A stretch of DNA of 46,478 nt from a virus, in the IMG/VR virus record IMGVR_UViG_3300036768_000821, positions 1 through 46,478 of that record, one strand, 5' to 3'. Positions within the stretch are counted from its first letter, which is position 1, and each line of letters begins with the position of its first letter. The translations under genes and the position numbers were made by a program. Below are positions 26,901-34,447 of the stretch, one piece after another. Below the pieces are notes generated by a model. That model had not been told where the DNA came from and did no database searches. It worked only from the letters and a program-made list of their open reading frames with translations.

Positions 26901-29545
26901 TCAACAGATTCATAGGATATGTCACAGGTATAAAGCAGCTAGCCATATTGAATCCCAACATGGCCTCCTTGGTGCACTACACCAATAAGGTTGTTGCAGA
27001 CTTCATGCTCACAAAGATAGAGGTCCTAAAGGAGGCCGACGGGATCTTGCGAGATTGGGCCAAGATTGGCCCGAAGGCCGATGCGAAGCTCTCTGAGTTC
27101 ATCTACAAGGTGATGGACAAATCCTTCGAGAGCAAAACCAGGCTCTCTCCGTATGAGGTCCAGCTTATGGCTATTGATGCCGGCCTCTCTTCTGATCTAT
27201 TCGAACTGTACCGTAGGATAGACTCTTTCTTCGTAAAGGCCCTTGACTCTATGGAGGCTGCGGCCAAAGACGAAATAGAGAGGGTTCTCGGGGCTGGATC
27301 TCCTGGTGCTATAGCTGCAATCGAACAGCTCAAGAAAGACATGGACCTCCTCCGTAACAGGAACTTCTACCCGTCTTACAGGTTCGGAAGATGGGCTGTT
27401 GTGGCTAAGGCAAATCAGAGCATAACACTGGACGGCAGGTCATATGGCAAAGGGCAAACCATATACTTCTCTGGCAATGAGTCCAAGTCGCAGCAGGATG
27501 AAGACTACAAGCGGATGCTGAAGTACTTCAAAGATGCTGGTGTTTCTGATAGTGTTATAGTATACAAGGATTGGATACCGAAAGAGGTTGAGCCATTTCT
27601 AAACTTCTCCCCTGTGCTGTTTGACATGCTTGTGCAGCATCTCAACCTCGACCCTCAGCAGATTAAAAAGGCCAGGGAGTATATGTACAAGCTTGCCCCT
27701 GGACAGGGGTGGGTGAAGCATATGATAGCCAAGCGGAATATAAAGGGATACTCCCTGGACGCTCGGAGGGCCTTTGCGAGCTATGCCCAAAGCTATGCAA
27801 ACCACCTCGCACGTATAAAGCACCGATGGCAGTTACAGGAGGCCATTAAGAACCTAGAATCCGAAGTCACGGCGAATAACGTAGATAGAACAAAGGGCAG
27901 ACAGCTTCTGGAAGTCGTGGAACGGCACTACATGGATATCATGAATCCAACCACAGACTTTCAGACACTTAAGGGCGCCATGTGGATCATGTACTTCGCC
28001 CTTGTGCCGAAGCAGGCACTCATGAACCTCACTGAGGTTCCAATGTTCTCGTACCCATACCTAGCAAAAAGATTTGGCTATAACTTTGGTGTCAAAGATG
28101 GGCCAGTCAAAATCGAGATGGCGCGGGCCTACAAAGATGCGATACCGAATAAGCGCATCGACATTGCTACACAGGAAATGATAGAGACCCTCACAAACGA
28201 GGGATTGTTGGACCAAAGCTTCGCCACTGAGGTCTCGGCTGCGGCCGATGGTGGACTTGCTGGGAAGTACTTCAGTAGAACCAGGATAGGATATGCTTGG
28301 CGGCAGGGAATTGAGTGGTCGACAAAGCTCTTCGCTATGGCGGAGAGATACAACCGTAGAGTCACTGCTATAGCAGCTTTTCGATTGGCTAAGAAACACG
28401 GCATGACAACAGATGAGGCCATAAATGAGGCCAGAAGGGCCGTGGTAGTCGCTATGGGCGACTACTCATTTGCGAACAGGCCAGAGCTCATGAGGGGCAA
28501 AAAGAGCATTTTGTTTGTATTCAAGATGTTCCAACAGAAAAGTCTGTTTTACACTTTCAACAACGAAGGTGGGCTAGGGTTCTACCTTATGACTATGGCT
28601 ATGGCCGGCGCCCTCGGTATACCACTGGCCCAGGAGGTTGTAGATCTACTGGATTTCATCTTCACGTCCCTCAGGGGAAAGAAGACGGATCTGCGGGCTT
28701 CTATCCAAGAAACATTCAACAGCATAATACAGGGTCTCGGTGATATAGTATTGAACGGCTTGTCCCGCACGTCGTTCGGTCTGACTGGACTAAATCTTCT
28801 GTTCGGGGCACCTGTGCCAGCAATAGACATGAGCGCCTCGCTTCAGATGGGCAAGATCATTAACATTGGGGAACTCCTAGCTGCTATACAAGGCACAGAA
28901 GATCCTGACAGAGCAATCCTCAACTTTGCATCGTCGCTCTTTGGTGTCGCAGCGTCTACTGGCACGAACATGGCCAGAGCTGCACTTATCGACAGCCCGT
29001 CGTCGTCTAAGTGGATACGTGTTATTCCGTCTCTGGGCATCCGCAACATATCGCGGTTTGTGGAGGCTGTTACTACAAGCAAGCTTACTAACGCAAAGGG
29101 CGAGACCCTCGTCAACTTCGACTTCAGAAACCCGGAGCACATTGCAGAGGTAATGGCAATGCTGATGGGGGCGCAGCCAACACGTCTCAACAGGCGGTAC
29201 GAAGCTCTAACGTCGGCACACGATTTTGTAAGGTACCACCTTGCAAGGCGGGAGAAGTTAATGGCAGAGTATGCCCTGGCAGTCTACAACAGGCATACAG
29301 ACCCGCAGGAACTGGAAGATGCTAAGAAAGAGATCAGGGAATACAATAATATGGTAAGGTCTGATAAAGACCTCGCTCCATTTGCTATAACCAGCAAGCA
29401 GCTGGCGGAGTCCCTCAACAGAAGGTATGCTGGTATGAAACTGAGGGAGGCCGGTCTTCCTACACAACGAAGCCTGGTCGACATACACATGCGATTCCTT
29501 AGGGCTTACGGCATCGCACCCACTCTTTCCCAGCCTCAACAATAA
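23921..29545 (+). CDS. Giant internal virion protein with zinc-metalloprotease motif (1874 aa)
   Basis: The largest gene, last of the late operon. Residues ~125-165 form a Gly/Ala-rich hydrophobic segment (membrane-inserting type). Residues ~280-355 are a Thr/Glu/Gly then Pro-rich linker containing repeat copy 5. A zinc-protease signature HELSHTIASH starts at residue 783. Long helical regions follow, and near 1550-1580 lies a second hydrophobic stretch (MTMAMAGALGIPL). Size, position and membrane segments suggest a T7 gp16-like ejection protein injected with the DNA. The protease could act in virion maturation or in the host. It overlaps the opposing gene by 47 bp. Confidence 0.8.
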   Translation: MSEITELLKNSTGTDNVSLIKRILSAEKPPEQPSGPKALLGQMMTFGLQAAEGVKTVARGGLGTLQMLGIDTSGALKAIDENIPSLPVPTVEELFKNPSVSKVTNGILSWVSQQLPVLGSNFAASAAGAAAGGAVGGLPGAITGAAIGNLIASYMFNAGNLYLDLKEKGADDKFAASLAGIPMALLDAITPYKIGSRLLFLPKRMLKAGEIIATEAIPEALQAVVEESTKYYKGVSDGWDAALSNILNSFTMGAVVGGAAEVATRVAEAAKQRVPAPQTETGTKTKTETGTVGTAGTTETTGTTETTGTTGTTETTETTTTPTPGEPPRVEPPPTPSIPSTAEPSRIPSIPSFTEIKASFQEEISSEKFDSVIRTATEQQVDLGELVEEAKNITSYDEAVGFGNKVFDLGHDAVVHIYKQIPDIPATAGENPVKVILSRIIRYKVGSADTLPSVPQISDSQIPALRHFAASTDPIDRVGALAKLAYKGLASWLDVAKARRAMIEDWRSNGFSNDNFVISRILGAESLVNTLRAASPQGIPSVDISTFDLLADYDSRFAKIVDASKLDETEGGYVSKAHPRAGVDLRSPENRRLFIQRAAEILGKQVSEITDSDILDAAARLGFEAVVDNGYLRLTSAAPRGLIYYIKPETLFAGLPGKDPPKVAAWTKALGNKLMVYAPFDYDKAKAFYERHKKVIDDFRDLIEDIAADIMVKISGMTVQGLPGDKVPELWKIVRRVVPMVSDTAYGLFVPIRSDRKRALIGVSIIDLNEPHDPERTVGTIVHELSHTIASHNVGPGEQDDFDIYLAKMHALADQLGLIKKHAYNIRKFVAGYSNELKRIRREAEREFFVDSEDTRTGLGAIRHILGITGGLSTGSEGHNVEGRPTIGAGESEDRTGYTDGTRETGVQGAPNSWGKDAPRVPPDPGPAYRGDWPEASGHYLNIAQPALAEDRFGHYAVEDVSDPYADQLSDMVVQASTIGKQVQQTIFEDVSTFNRFIGYVTGIKQLAILNPNMASLVHYTNKVVADFMLTKIEVLKEADGILRDWAKIGPKADAKLSEFIYKVMDKSFESKTRLSPYEVQLMAIDAGLSSDLFELYRRIDSFFVKALDSMEAAAKDEIERVLGAGSPGAIAAIEQLKKDMDLLRNRNFYPSYRFGRWAVVAKANQSITLDGRSYGKGQTIYFSGNESKSQQDEDYKRMLKYFKDAGVSDSVIVYKDWIPKEVEPFLNFSPVLFDMLVQHLNLDPQQIKKAREYMYKLAPGQGWVKHMIAKRNIKGYSLDARRAFASYAQSYANHLARIKHRWQLQEAIKNLESEVTANNVDRTKGRQLLEVVERHYMDIMNPTTDFQTLKGAMWIMYFALVPKQALMNLTEVPMFSYPYLAKRFGYNFGVKDGPVKIEMARAYKDAIPNKRIDIATQEMIETLTNEGLLDQSFATEVSAAADGGLAGKYFSRTRIGYAWRQGIEWSTKLFAMAERYNRRVTAIAAFRLAKKHGMTTDEAINEARRAVVVAMGDYSFANRPELMRGKKSILFVFKMFQQKSLFYTFNNEGGLGFYLMTMAMAGALGIPLAQEVVDLLDFIFTSLRGKKTDLRASIQETFNSIIQGLGDIVLNGLSRTSFGLTGLNLLFGAPVPAIDMSASLQMGKIINIGELLAAIQGTEDPDRAILNFASSLFGVAASTGTNMARAALIDSPSSSKWIRVIPSLGIRNISRFVEAVTTSKLTNAKGETLVNFDFRNPEHIAEVMAMLMGAQPTRLNRRYEALTSAHDFVRYHLARREKLMAEYALAVYNRHTDPQELEDAKKEIREYNNMVRSDKDLAPFAITSKQLAESLNRRYAGMKLREAGLPTQRSLVDIHMRFLRAYGIAPTLSQPQQ
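24896..24914 (-). repeat. 19-bp dispersed repeat, copy 5 (inverted)
   Basis: A perfect copy on the minus strand, read on the plus strand as EPPRVE within the low-complexity linker of the 1874-residue protein. Confidence 0.97.
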
Positions 29546-30689
29546 TCTCAACAGCTCCACATTGGATAAGGCCTTCTAGTATATCACTGAAGGCTTTATA
29601 GGAGCTGACTTTGTGCATAAACCTCCTCCACAGCTCCTGTCTGGTTACCTTCTTGGACCTCTCGACGAACTTTCCGACCTCTTCTAGAAGGGAGCCTTCT
29701 TCCGTCGTCTGCACGGTACGGATAGTAAGGCCTATGTCGGCCTCAAGGGCTGACAGTATCTTCTCTGCTCCCTCAAGATGTTTCATTTCTATAATGAGTG
29801 AATTGCTCTCGGCCGCGGACAACACCATTGCCAACTTATGAATCATTGTGAACTTCCGTCCGGCATAGCCGAGCTGTCCGTCCTCAGATAGGCTTGGCAC
29901 CACGTTTTCCCAATGGTGCTTGTACCATTGCTCTCCCCATCTGTAAGCCTCCTCCGTGACAGTAAACTTACCGCTCAGCATAGATATCTCCTCTAGGTCA
30001 TGTAGGAGACTATCTGACAGTTCCTCCATGTCACACGGCTTCTTTTCTCGGCTCGGGTAGGCCACCAGCCGCTTTTTCTGCGATGCGTACACCAATAGGC
30101 ACCGCGACATGAATCCTCCGCCGATCATTCTCTTGGGAAGATTGTCGCTGAGCCATGCCGGCGTTGTGGCTGCTATGATATTTATCCACGGGTTGACAGC
30201 TGATAATGTGCCTTGTGTTCTTGTCTCCCTCTTCCAGGAGCCCACTTTGCCATCCCAGAGGTCTGTTAACACAGTTATCATCTTTGTGTCCTGGAAATCC
30301 ACCAATGAGCCGAACTCACTTGAATAGAACGTGAGACAGCTCATTGGGTGGAATTCGCCATCTATAAGAACATCCTCTCTGGCCTCCGAGAGGCTCTTCA
30401 CGAGGGCTTGCCAAGTTAAACTATCCGGCCCGAAGTTTATACCTGGTACCTCTGCCAAGAATCCACGGCCGATATCGAGGGTGGTGGACTTCGTAACTAC
30501 GGCTGGCGGTGCCACGAATATGATGTAGAAGTTTGGGGTCCAATTGAAGTACAGCTCTTCTATCCACACCTTCCTCCGTAGTGCACCTGCGATTGTTCCA
30601 ACCCCCACCCAGAAGTGCATCGACTCTGGGGCCTCCGAAAAGGAAGTGTACAGAAGATACGACTTGAGCCAATTCTCCAGTTTCCTCAT
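29499..30689 (-). CDS. DUF3987-like phage helicase/ATPase
   Basis: This 396-residue protein has a P-loop-like segment near residues 58-69 (FVAPPAVVTKSTT), in which the usual Gly-rich loop is altered to PAVVTKST. It resembles the DUF3987 proteins found with phage DNA polymerases and thought to act as replicative helicases. Later segments (TTPAWLSDNLPKRMIGGGFMSR, LVYASQKKR) are typical of that family. It is the last gene of the leftward block. Its leader is opposite the small RNA at 30740-30843. The 3' end overlaps the convergent virion gene. Confidence 0.75.
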   Translation of the reverse strand: MRKLENWLKSYLLYTSFSEAPESMHFWVGVGTIAGALRRKVWIEELYFNWTPNFYIIFVAPPAVVTKSTTLDIGRGFLAEVPGINFGPDSLTWQALVKSLSEAREDVLIDGEFHPMSCLTFYSSEFGSLVDFQDTKMITVLTDLWDGKVGSWKRETRTQGTLSAVNPWINIIAATTPAWLSDNLPKRMIGGGFMSRCLLVYASQKKRLVAYPSREKKPCDMEELSDSLLHDLEEISMLSGKFTVTEEAYRWGEQWYKHHWENVVPSLSEDGQLGYAGRKFTMIHKLAMVLSAAESNSLIIEMKHLEGAEKILSALEADIGLTIRTVQTTEEGSLLEEVGKFVERSKKVTRQELWRRFMHKVSSYKAFSDILEGLIQCGAVEIIVEAGKEWVRCRKP

Positions 30690-30704
30690 TCTTGAAAATT
30701 CCTA

Positions 30705-30733
30705 TTGACATATGACTCAGCCTATGGTATCAT
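30705..30733 (+). promoter_or_regulatory. Promoter of plus-strand small RNA
   Basis: TTGACA at 30705-30710, 17-bp spacer, TATCAT at 30728-30733. It points against the surrounding leftward genes and lies in the leader of the helicase gene. The predicted start is at about 30740, the first base of repeat copy 6. Confidence 0.72.
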
Positions 30734-30739
30734 ATAATG

Positions 30740-30758
30740 GAGCCCCCCCGGGTGGAGC
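30740..30758 (-). repeat. 19-bp dispersed repeat, copy 6 (inverted)
   Basis: A perfect copy. It is the only non-coding one and would form the 5' end of the small RNA (GAGCCCCCCCGGGTGGAGC on the plus strand). Confidence 0.97.
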
Positions 30759-30798
30759 GACTGGCCTACAGGCTTCGGTCCTCTGGCTGGTTCCCCCC

Positions 30799-30843
30799 AA
30801 GCCGGGTTGAGCCGGAAGGTTCGACCCGGCTTTCTCATTTTTG
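30799..30843 (+). terminator. Intrinsic terminator of the small RNA
   Basis: A 15-bp stem (AAGCCGGGTTGAGCC against GGTTCGACCCGGCTT, two G-U pairs) with a GGAA (GNRA) tetraloop, followed by TCTCATTTTTG. On the opposite strand there is no T-run, so it acts mainly in the plus direction. Confidence 0.85.
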
Positions 30844-30860
30844 TCTCCATTTTCCAGTCC

Positions 30861-33206
30861 TCACAATGTCTCCATTTTACCCCACCGCTTGCCAACCTTC
30901 AACTCGGATGGGATAGTCAGTGGGTTGGGATACGGAACCACCACCTTCGAGGCCTCTTTGATCTTCTCCACGGCAGACTCCAAGTCCTCTTCTCTCACCT
31001 GCATGAGCAACTCGTCATGCACCTGAAGGAGCACATTCACCTCCGGCGCTGTCTCTACCAGCCTACGCCAGACCCGATTGATCACGCAGGCCACTGTGGA
31101 CTGCGGAATCCACGCCAGGGCCTCTGGGAGTAGCCCATCGACCCTGTCGAAGAATATTATCCGATACCCAAACATGTTAGACACAGAGTGCGTGTTGAGC
31201 AGTTGTTCCTCTACCCTCTTGTGCCAACGGCGGATACCAGGATATTTCTTAAACCACGCATCCTGCGCGGCACGGGCTTCCTTCTCTGTAATCTTCTGGG
31301 TTCTTGCCATTGTGCGGTAGCTGCCGCCGTAGTTTGTGCCGTGGATGAACGACTTGGCTTTCTTGTAGGGCATCCCAATGACACCAGCCGCGGCCTTGTA
31401 TATGTTCACCCCGTTGGCAAGCATCTCCGCCAGCTCTTCCTCCCCGCTTTCCCAAACGACCACGTGGAGGTCTGCCTTTACCAGGTCCATAGACACCAGA
31501 ACGTGGCCCTCGTCGGCCACAAACATGTCCCTTATGTTAGGGAGTGACCTGTGGAACTCATCCTCGTCCGGCTCCCACTTCGGTATGTTCTGCCCATTTG
31601 TTCCCCAGCCGAGTGGATTGGCCGAGCTGGAGAATCTGAACGTCTTTGTACCTGCCGGATTCAGGCCACAATAGAACCTGTTGTCCGGTCCATTCTTCTC
31701 TATAAACGTACTGAGAAGCACCCGCATCGTACGGGCCTCTTGTATGAGCCTTATTGGTCTTTCCAATAGTGGCTCGTGCACGGCCAGCGCATCTAGCGCG
31801 TCGTCATTGAGTGTCGGGCGTCCGGTCTTTCTGTGCTTCTGTATTGGTATGTTCAAGACACTGTGCCGCCCATCTATAACCCTCCGAAGATCCTCGTAGA
31901 AGAGCTTCCGCAGTTGGTGGCTGTTGTGAGGATTTACTGGCTCTCCTACGATGTACTCCAGCCTCCTCGTTCTCTGCTCCAACCCCTCCTCTAGCTTTGA
32001 CTTTATGTCGGTCCTCAGGCTGCCATCCAATCTCACGCCTGTCAGCATAGACCGGAGTGTTGGAGTGAACAGCGACATTTGGAACTCGAATTGCTCCGAG
32101 AGCCCTACCTCCTTGAGGGCTCTCTCCTGCACTTCGTGTATTTCGTATGTATATATGCAGTCCTTAGCATTGTACTCCCACAGCGATAGGTCGCGCAGAG
32201 ACCTTGGCCCCCAATCCTTGACATCATCCTTCCAATAACAGTAATAGTCGCAGTATATACTGGCCAAGTAGTCTAGGCTCTTCTCCTTCCCTGGGAACAG
32301 AACGTTCTGCGCTATCATTGTATCGAACCTCGGCTCTATGATGTGTCCCCACCATAGGGCCATCATGAAGAGATCGTAGAGGAGGTTCTGACCCACTACG
32401 TCGCAGGACCGAAGGGTTTCGACTATACTGTTTACAATAGCCGCCTCCTGGTCCAAGGTCCATTCACCCAGTGGGATCACTATGGCCTCGCTCTTGGACC
32501 ATGAGAGCCCCACGCACACTATTGTTTGCGCTGAGGTCTCTATGTCGAGGACTAATCTCCTCCGTGCTCCACCCGGGGGGGCTCTCCGGATGTTTTCGAG
32601 CGTGTCCATTATGGCTTCGAAGGATGGATCTATGTAGAATGTACAGCTCGGAGGTATGAATGGCCTTTTGTGCACTCTTTTTAGATCATGTACAGTATCG
32701 GCTCTCCTTGACCATTCTCTCAAGATAGCCGACGGATGTATAACCGGCAGCACGTTGTAGGTGTTGCCAACTATATCCCACCTGAGCATAGATCCCCTCC
32801 ATTTAGTAATGGACTCCAGCCCCGTCAGAGCCCACAACGCCGTCTCGCCGCAGCACACTATAACATCAGGATTCAGTGCTTGCACCTCGGCCAGCAGATC
32901 GTCTATGTGCCTTCTAACCGAGCCGAGAACCCACGCCCCATTGTATTGTACCCAGTCAGGGCCTGGCTGTTTCTTCCTCCTGTCCAGGAACATGGATATC
33001 TCATTTCCGTCAGGCCTGAATCTGAACACGTTTGTAAAGTAGCAATCCGTCGACAAGATCCCAGCCTCGTTGAGCATTCTTCGCAGCTCATTTCCGGCTG
33101 GTCCTACGAACGGCCGCCCAGCGTACTCCTCCTTTTCGCCAGGGGCTTCGCCGACAACCATTATCTTAGCGTCTGTTGGCCCGTGTCCTGGAACATATCT
33201 CGGCAT
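30861..33206 (-). CDS. Uracil-DNA glycosylase / family A DNA polymerase fusion
   Basis: The replicative polymerase, 781 aa. Residues 1-~195 match family 4/5 uracil-DNA glycosylases (GEAPGE at 19-24, HPS at 157-159) but lack the N-terminal CxxC of the usual Fe-S site. APPGGA (209-214), from repeat copy 7, links to a 3'-5' exonuclease (DIE at 221-223; N274, D278; Y345/D349). The polymerase motifs are altered: motif A D574-LVKAD-LH has Asp579 for the steric-gate Glu; motif B has Tyr614 for Arg and His622 for Phe but keeps K618 and Y626; motif C is HDE (730-732). Its start overlaps the methyltransferase gene by 46 bp. Confidence 0.9.
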   Translation of the reverse strand: MPRYVPGHGPTDAKIMVVGEAPGEKEEYAGRPFVGPAGNELRRMLNEAGILSTDCYFTNVFRFRPDGNEISMFLDRRKKQPGPDWVQYNGAWVLGSVRRHIDDLLAEVQALNPDVIVCCGETALWALTGLESITKWRGSMLRWDIVGNTYNVLPVIHPSAILREWSRRADTVHDLKRVHKRPFIPPSCTFYIDPSFEAIMDTLENIRRAPPGGARRRLVLDIETSAQTIVCVGLSWSKSEAIVIPLGEWTLDQEAAIVNSIVETLRSCDVVGQNLLYDLFMMALWWGHIIEPRFDTMIAQNVLFPGKEKSLDYLASIYCDYYCYWKDDVKDWGPRSLRDLSLWEYNAKDCIYTYEIHEVQERALKEVGLSEQFEFQMSLFTPTLRSMLTGVRLDGSLRTDIKSKLEEGLEQRTRRLEYIVGEPVNPHNSHQLRKLFYEDLRRVIDGRHSVLNIPIQKHRKTGRPTLNDDALDALAVHEPLLERPIRLIQEARTMRVLLSTFIEKNGPDNRFYCGLNPAGTKTFRFSSSANPLGWGTNGQNIPKWEPDEDEFHRSLPNIRDMFVADEGHVLVSMDLVKADLHVVVWESGEEELAEMLANGVNIYKAAAGVIGMPYKKAKSFIHGTNYGGSYRTMARTQKITEKEARAAQDAWFKKYPGIRRWHKRVEEQLLNTHSVSNMFGYRIIFFDRVDGLLPEALAWIPQSTVACVINRVWRRLVETAPEVNVLLQVHDELLMQVREEDLESAVEKIKEASKVVVPYPNPLTIPSELKVGKRWGKMETL
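32566..32584 (+). repeat. 19-bp dispersed repeat, copy 7
   Basis: A perfect copy. The leftward polymerase gene reads its complement as APPGGA, exactly at the linker between the glycosylase and exonuclease domains. Confidence 0.97.
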
Positions 33207-34447
33207 TTTGCAAGATTCTCCTGTGCAATGGTTACCATCCTCGGCTCTATGTCACATCCCATCACGTTCAAGCCGTACTTCAGCCCTTCCACAAGAAAAA
33301 CCCCTGTTCCACAGAATGGGTCAATGAGGGTTTCTCCGGGCCAAGCTACTGCCGATACCAACTTCTTTGCAAGCTCTGCGGGCTTCTCTGGACCTTCTTC
33401 CCTATCTAGTTGGCGGGCTACAATTACATCGTGCAATTCTTTCATGGTTCTATTTCCCTTCCTGGCTATTAGGATCGTGTCGTACGTTCTTCTTGGCCAG
33501 ATATCTGGCACTGGAGCTATTCCGTTCTCTTTGTACCATATCAACGGGACTGGCCACACGTCCCAGCCGATGCCATCGACTATTTTCCGCAGCTCTGCGA
33601 ACCTCCTAGGGCTACAGAATACAAGCAGGCGAGAGTTGTCTTTGCATACATCATAAAGAAGACCGATGGCTTCATGGAGCAGCGCAGACACGTCTGCCCA
33701 ACTGTCATTGTAGGTGTGTGGCGTAGATGAACCATAGAGGGCCTGTCTATCTACTTCGATTCCGTATGGCGGGTCTGTTATAACTACGTCAACCGACTTT
33801 TTGTTGAGCCCTGCCAGCCAAGCCCTGCAGTCCATACATTGCACAGACCAAGTTTCCCTCTTCCTCCTTACGATCTCCTGTGCTATGTCGTTCATAGACA
33901 GTTGGAACATTCTCTTGAGGGCTTCGCGTTCGTTCTTTGCCTTTGCTATCTCTGGATCGTCGAGGTGACTCGCTAGCAGGATTTTGTTGGATATCGTGTA
34001 TGGATTCAGCTCTACTCCTGACTGCTCGGCTAGCAACTTCCCTGTGTCTTCTATGGTCCAGTCGCTGTTCTGCATGGTTTTGAGCCTGTGGATAGCAGCT
34101 ATCGCCAAAGCTCGCTCTTTCCAAGTAAGGTCAAGCCTGTATATATTCTCGTACAGCTCAGCCTTAGCCGCTTCTTCGATACTCATCTCGTCGAACCAAG
34201 TGGCCGGTATTGTGCCGTAGTCGATTGGCTTGTTGCAGAACAATACCTTCTTACCGCGGCTGTGAAGGTTAGATACAGCAGTGAGCCTTCTGAATCCAGC
34301 TACAAGGGTCGGTCCTTTCTTCCCCCTCCGTAGTACTATTGGGTGAAGAAGCCCGACCTCTTCGATAGACTTTTCTAGCTCTTCGATGTCTCCTACGGCT
34401 TGTCTTTGCCTCTCTTCGATTATAATCTCTTCAATACGTACCAGCAT
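33161..34447 (-). CDS. ParB-domain / DNA adenine methyltransferase fusion
   Basis: The 428-residue protein begins with a ParB/Srx-type domain: LLHPIVLRR, LVAGFRRLTA, then ENIYRLDLTWKERA, giving DNA contact and possibly nucleotide binding. From ~residue 200 a beta-class amino-methyltransferase follows (motif IV DPPY near 220, motif I FCGTG near 377). It would methylate adenine or cytosine amino groups, guided by the ParB part; the target is unknown. The ATG at 34447 follows AAGGAAA. It overlaps both neighbours, so the genes are probably coupled. Confidence 0.85.
   Translation of the reverse strand: MLVRIEEIIIEERQRQAVGDIEELEKSIEEVGLLHPIVLRRGKKGPTLVAGFRRLTAVSNLHSRGKKVLFCNKPIDYGTIPATWFDEMSIEEAAKAELYENIYRLDLTWKERALAIAAIHRLKTMQNSDWTIEDTGKLLAEQSGVELNPYTISNKILLASHLDDPEIAKAKNEREALKRMFQLSMNDIAQEIVRRKRETWSVQCMDCRAWLAGLNKKSVDVVITDPPYGIEVDRQALYGSSTPHTYNDSWADVSALLHEAIGLLYDVCKDNSRLLVFCSPRRFAELRKIVDGIGWDVWPVPLIWYKENGIAPVPDIWPRRTYDTILIARKGNRTMKELHDVIVARQLDREEGPEKPAELAKKLVSAVAWPGETLIDPFCGTGVFLVEGLKYGLNVMGCDIEPRMVTIAQENLAKCRDMFQDTGQQTLR

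Larger units (their letters stand above)
30740..30843 (+). ncRNA. Candidate phage small RNA (~104 nt)
   Basis: A complete transcription unit without an open frame: promoter at 30705, the 19-bp repeat as 5' end, a hairpin at 30759-30780 (GACTGGCC, loop TACA, GGC-TT-CGGTC), then a terminator hairpin and T-run. It is antisense to the intergenic leader of the helicase gene and ends ~18 bp from the polymerase stop. Antisense control of helicase translation, or a trans-acting or protein-binding RNA, are the options. No known family is recognised. Confidence 0.62.

Noticed and set aside
30733-30738. TATAAT as the -10 box of the small RNA promoter
   Set aside because: It would be 22 bp from TTGACA; TATCAT at 30728 has the correct 17-bp spacing.
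32736-33656. 306-codon plus-strand frame opposite polymerase and methyltransferase
   Set aside because: Opposite well-supported enzyme genes; the translation has no family pattern.
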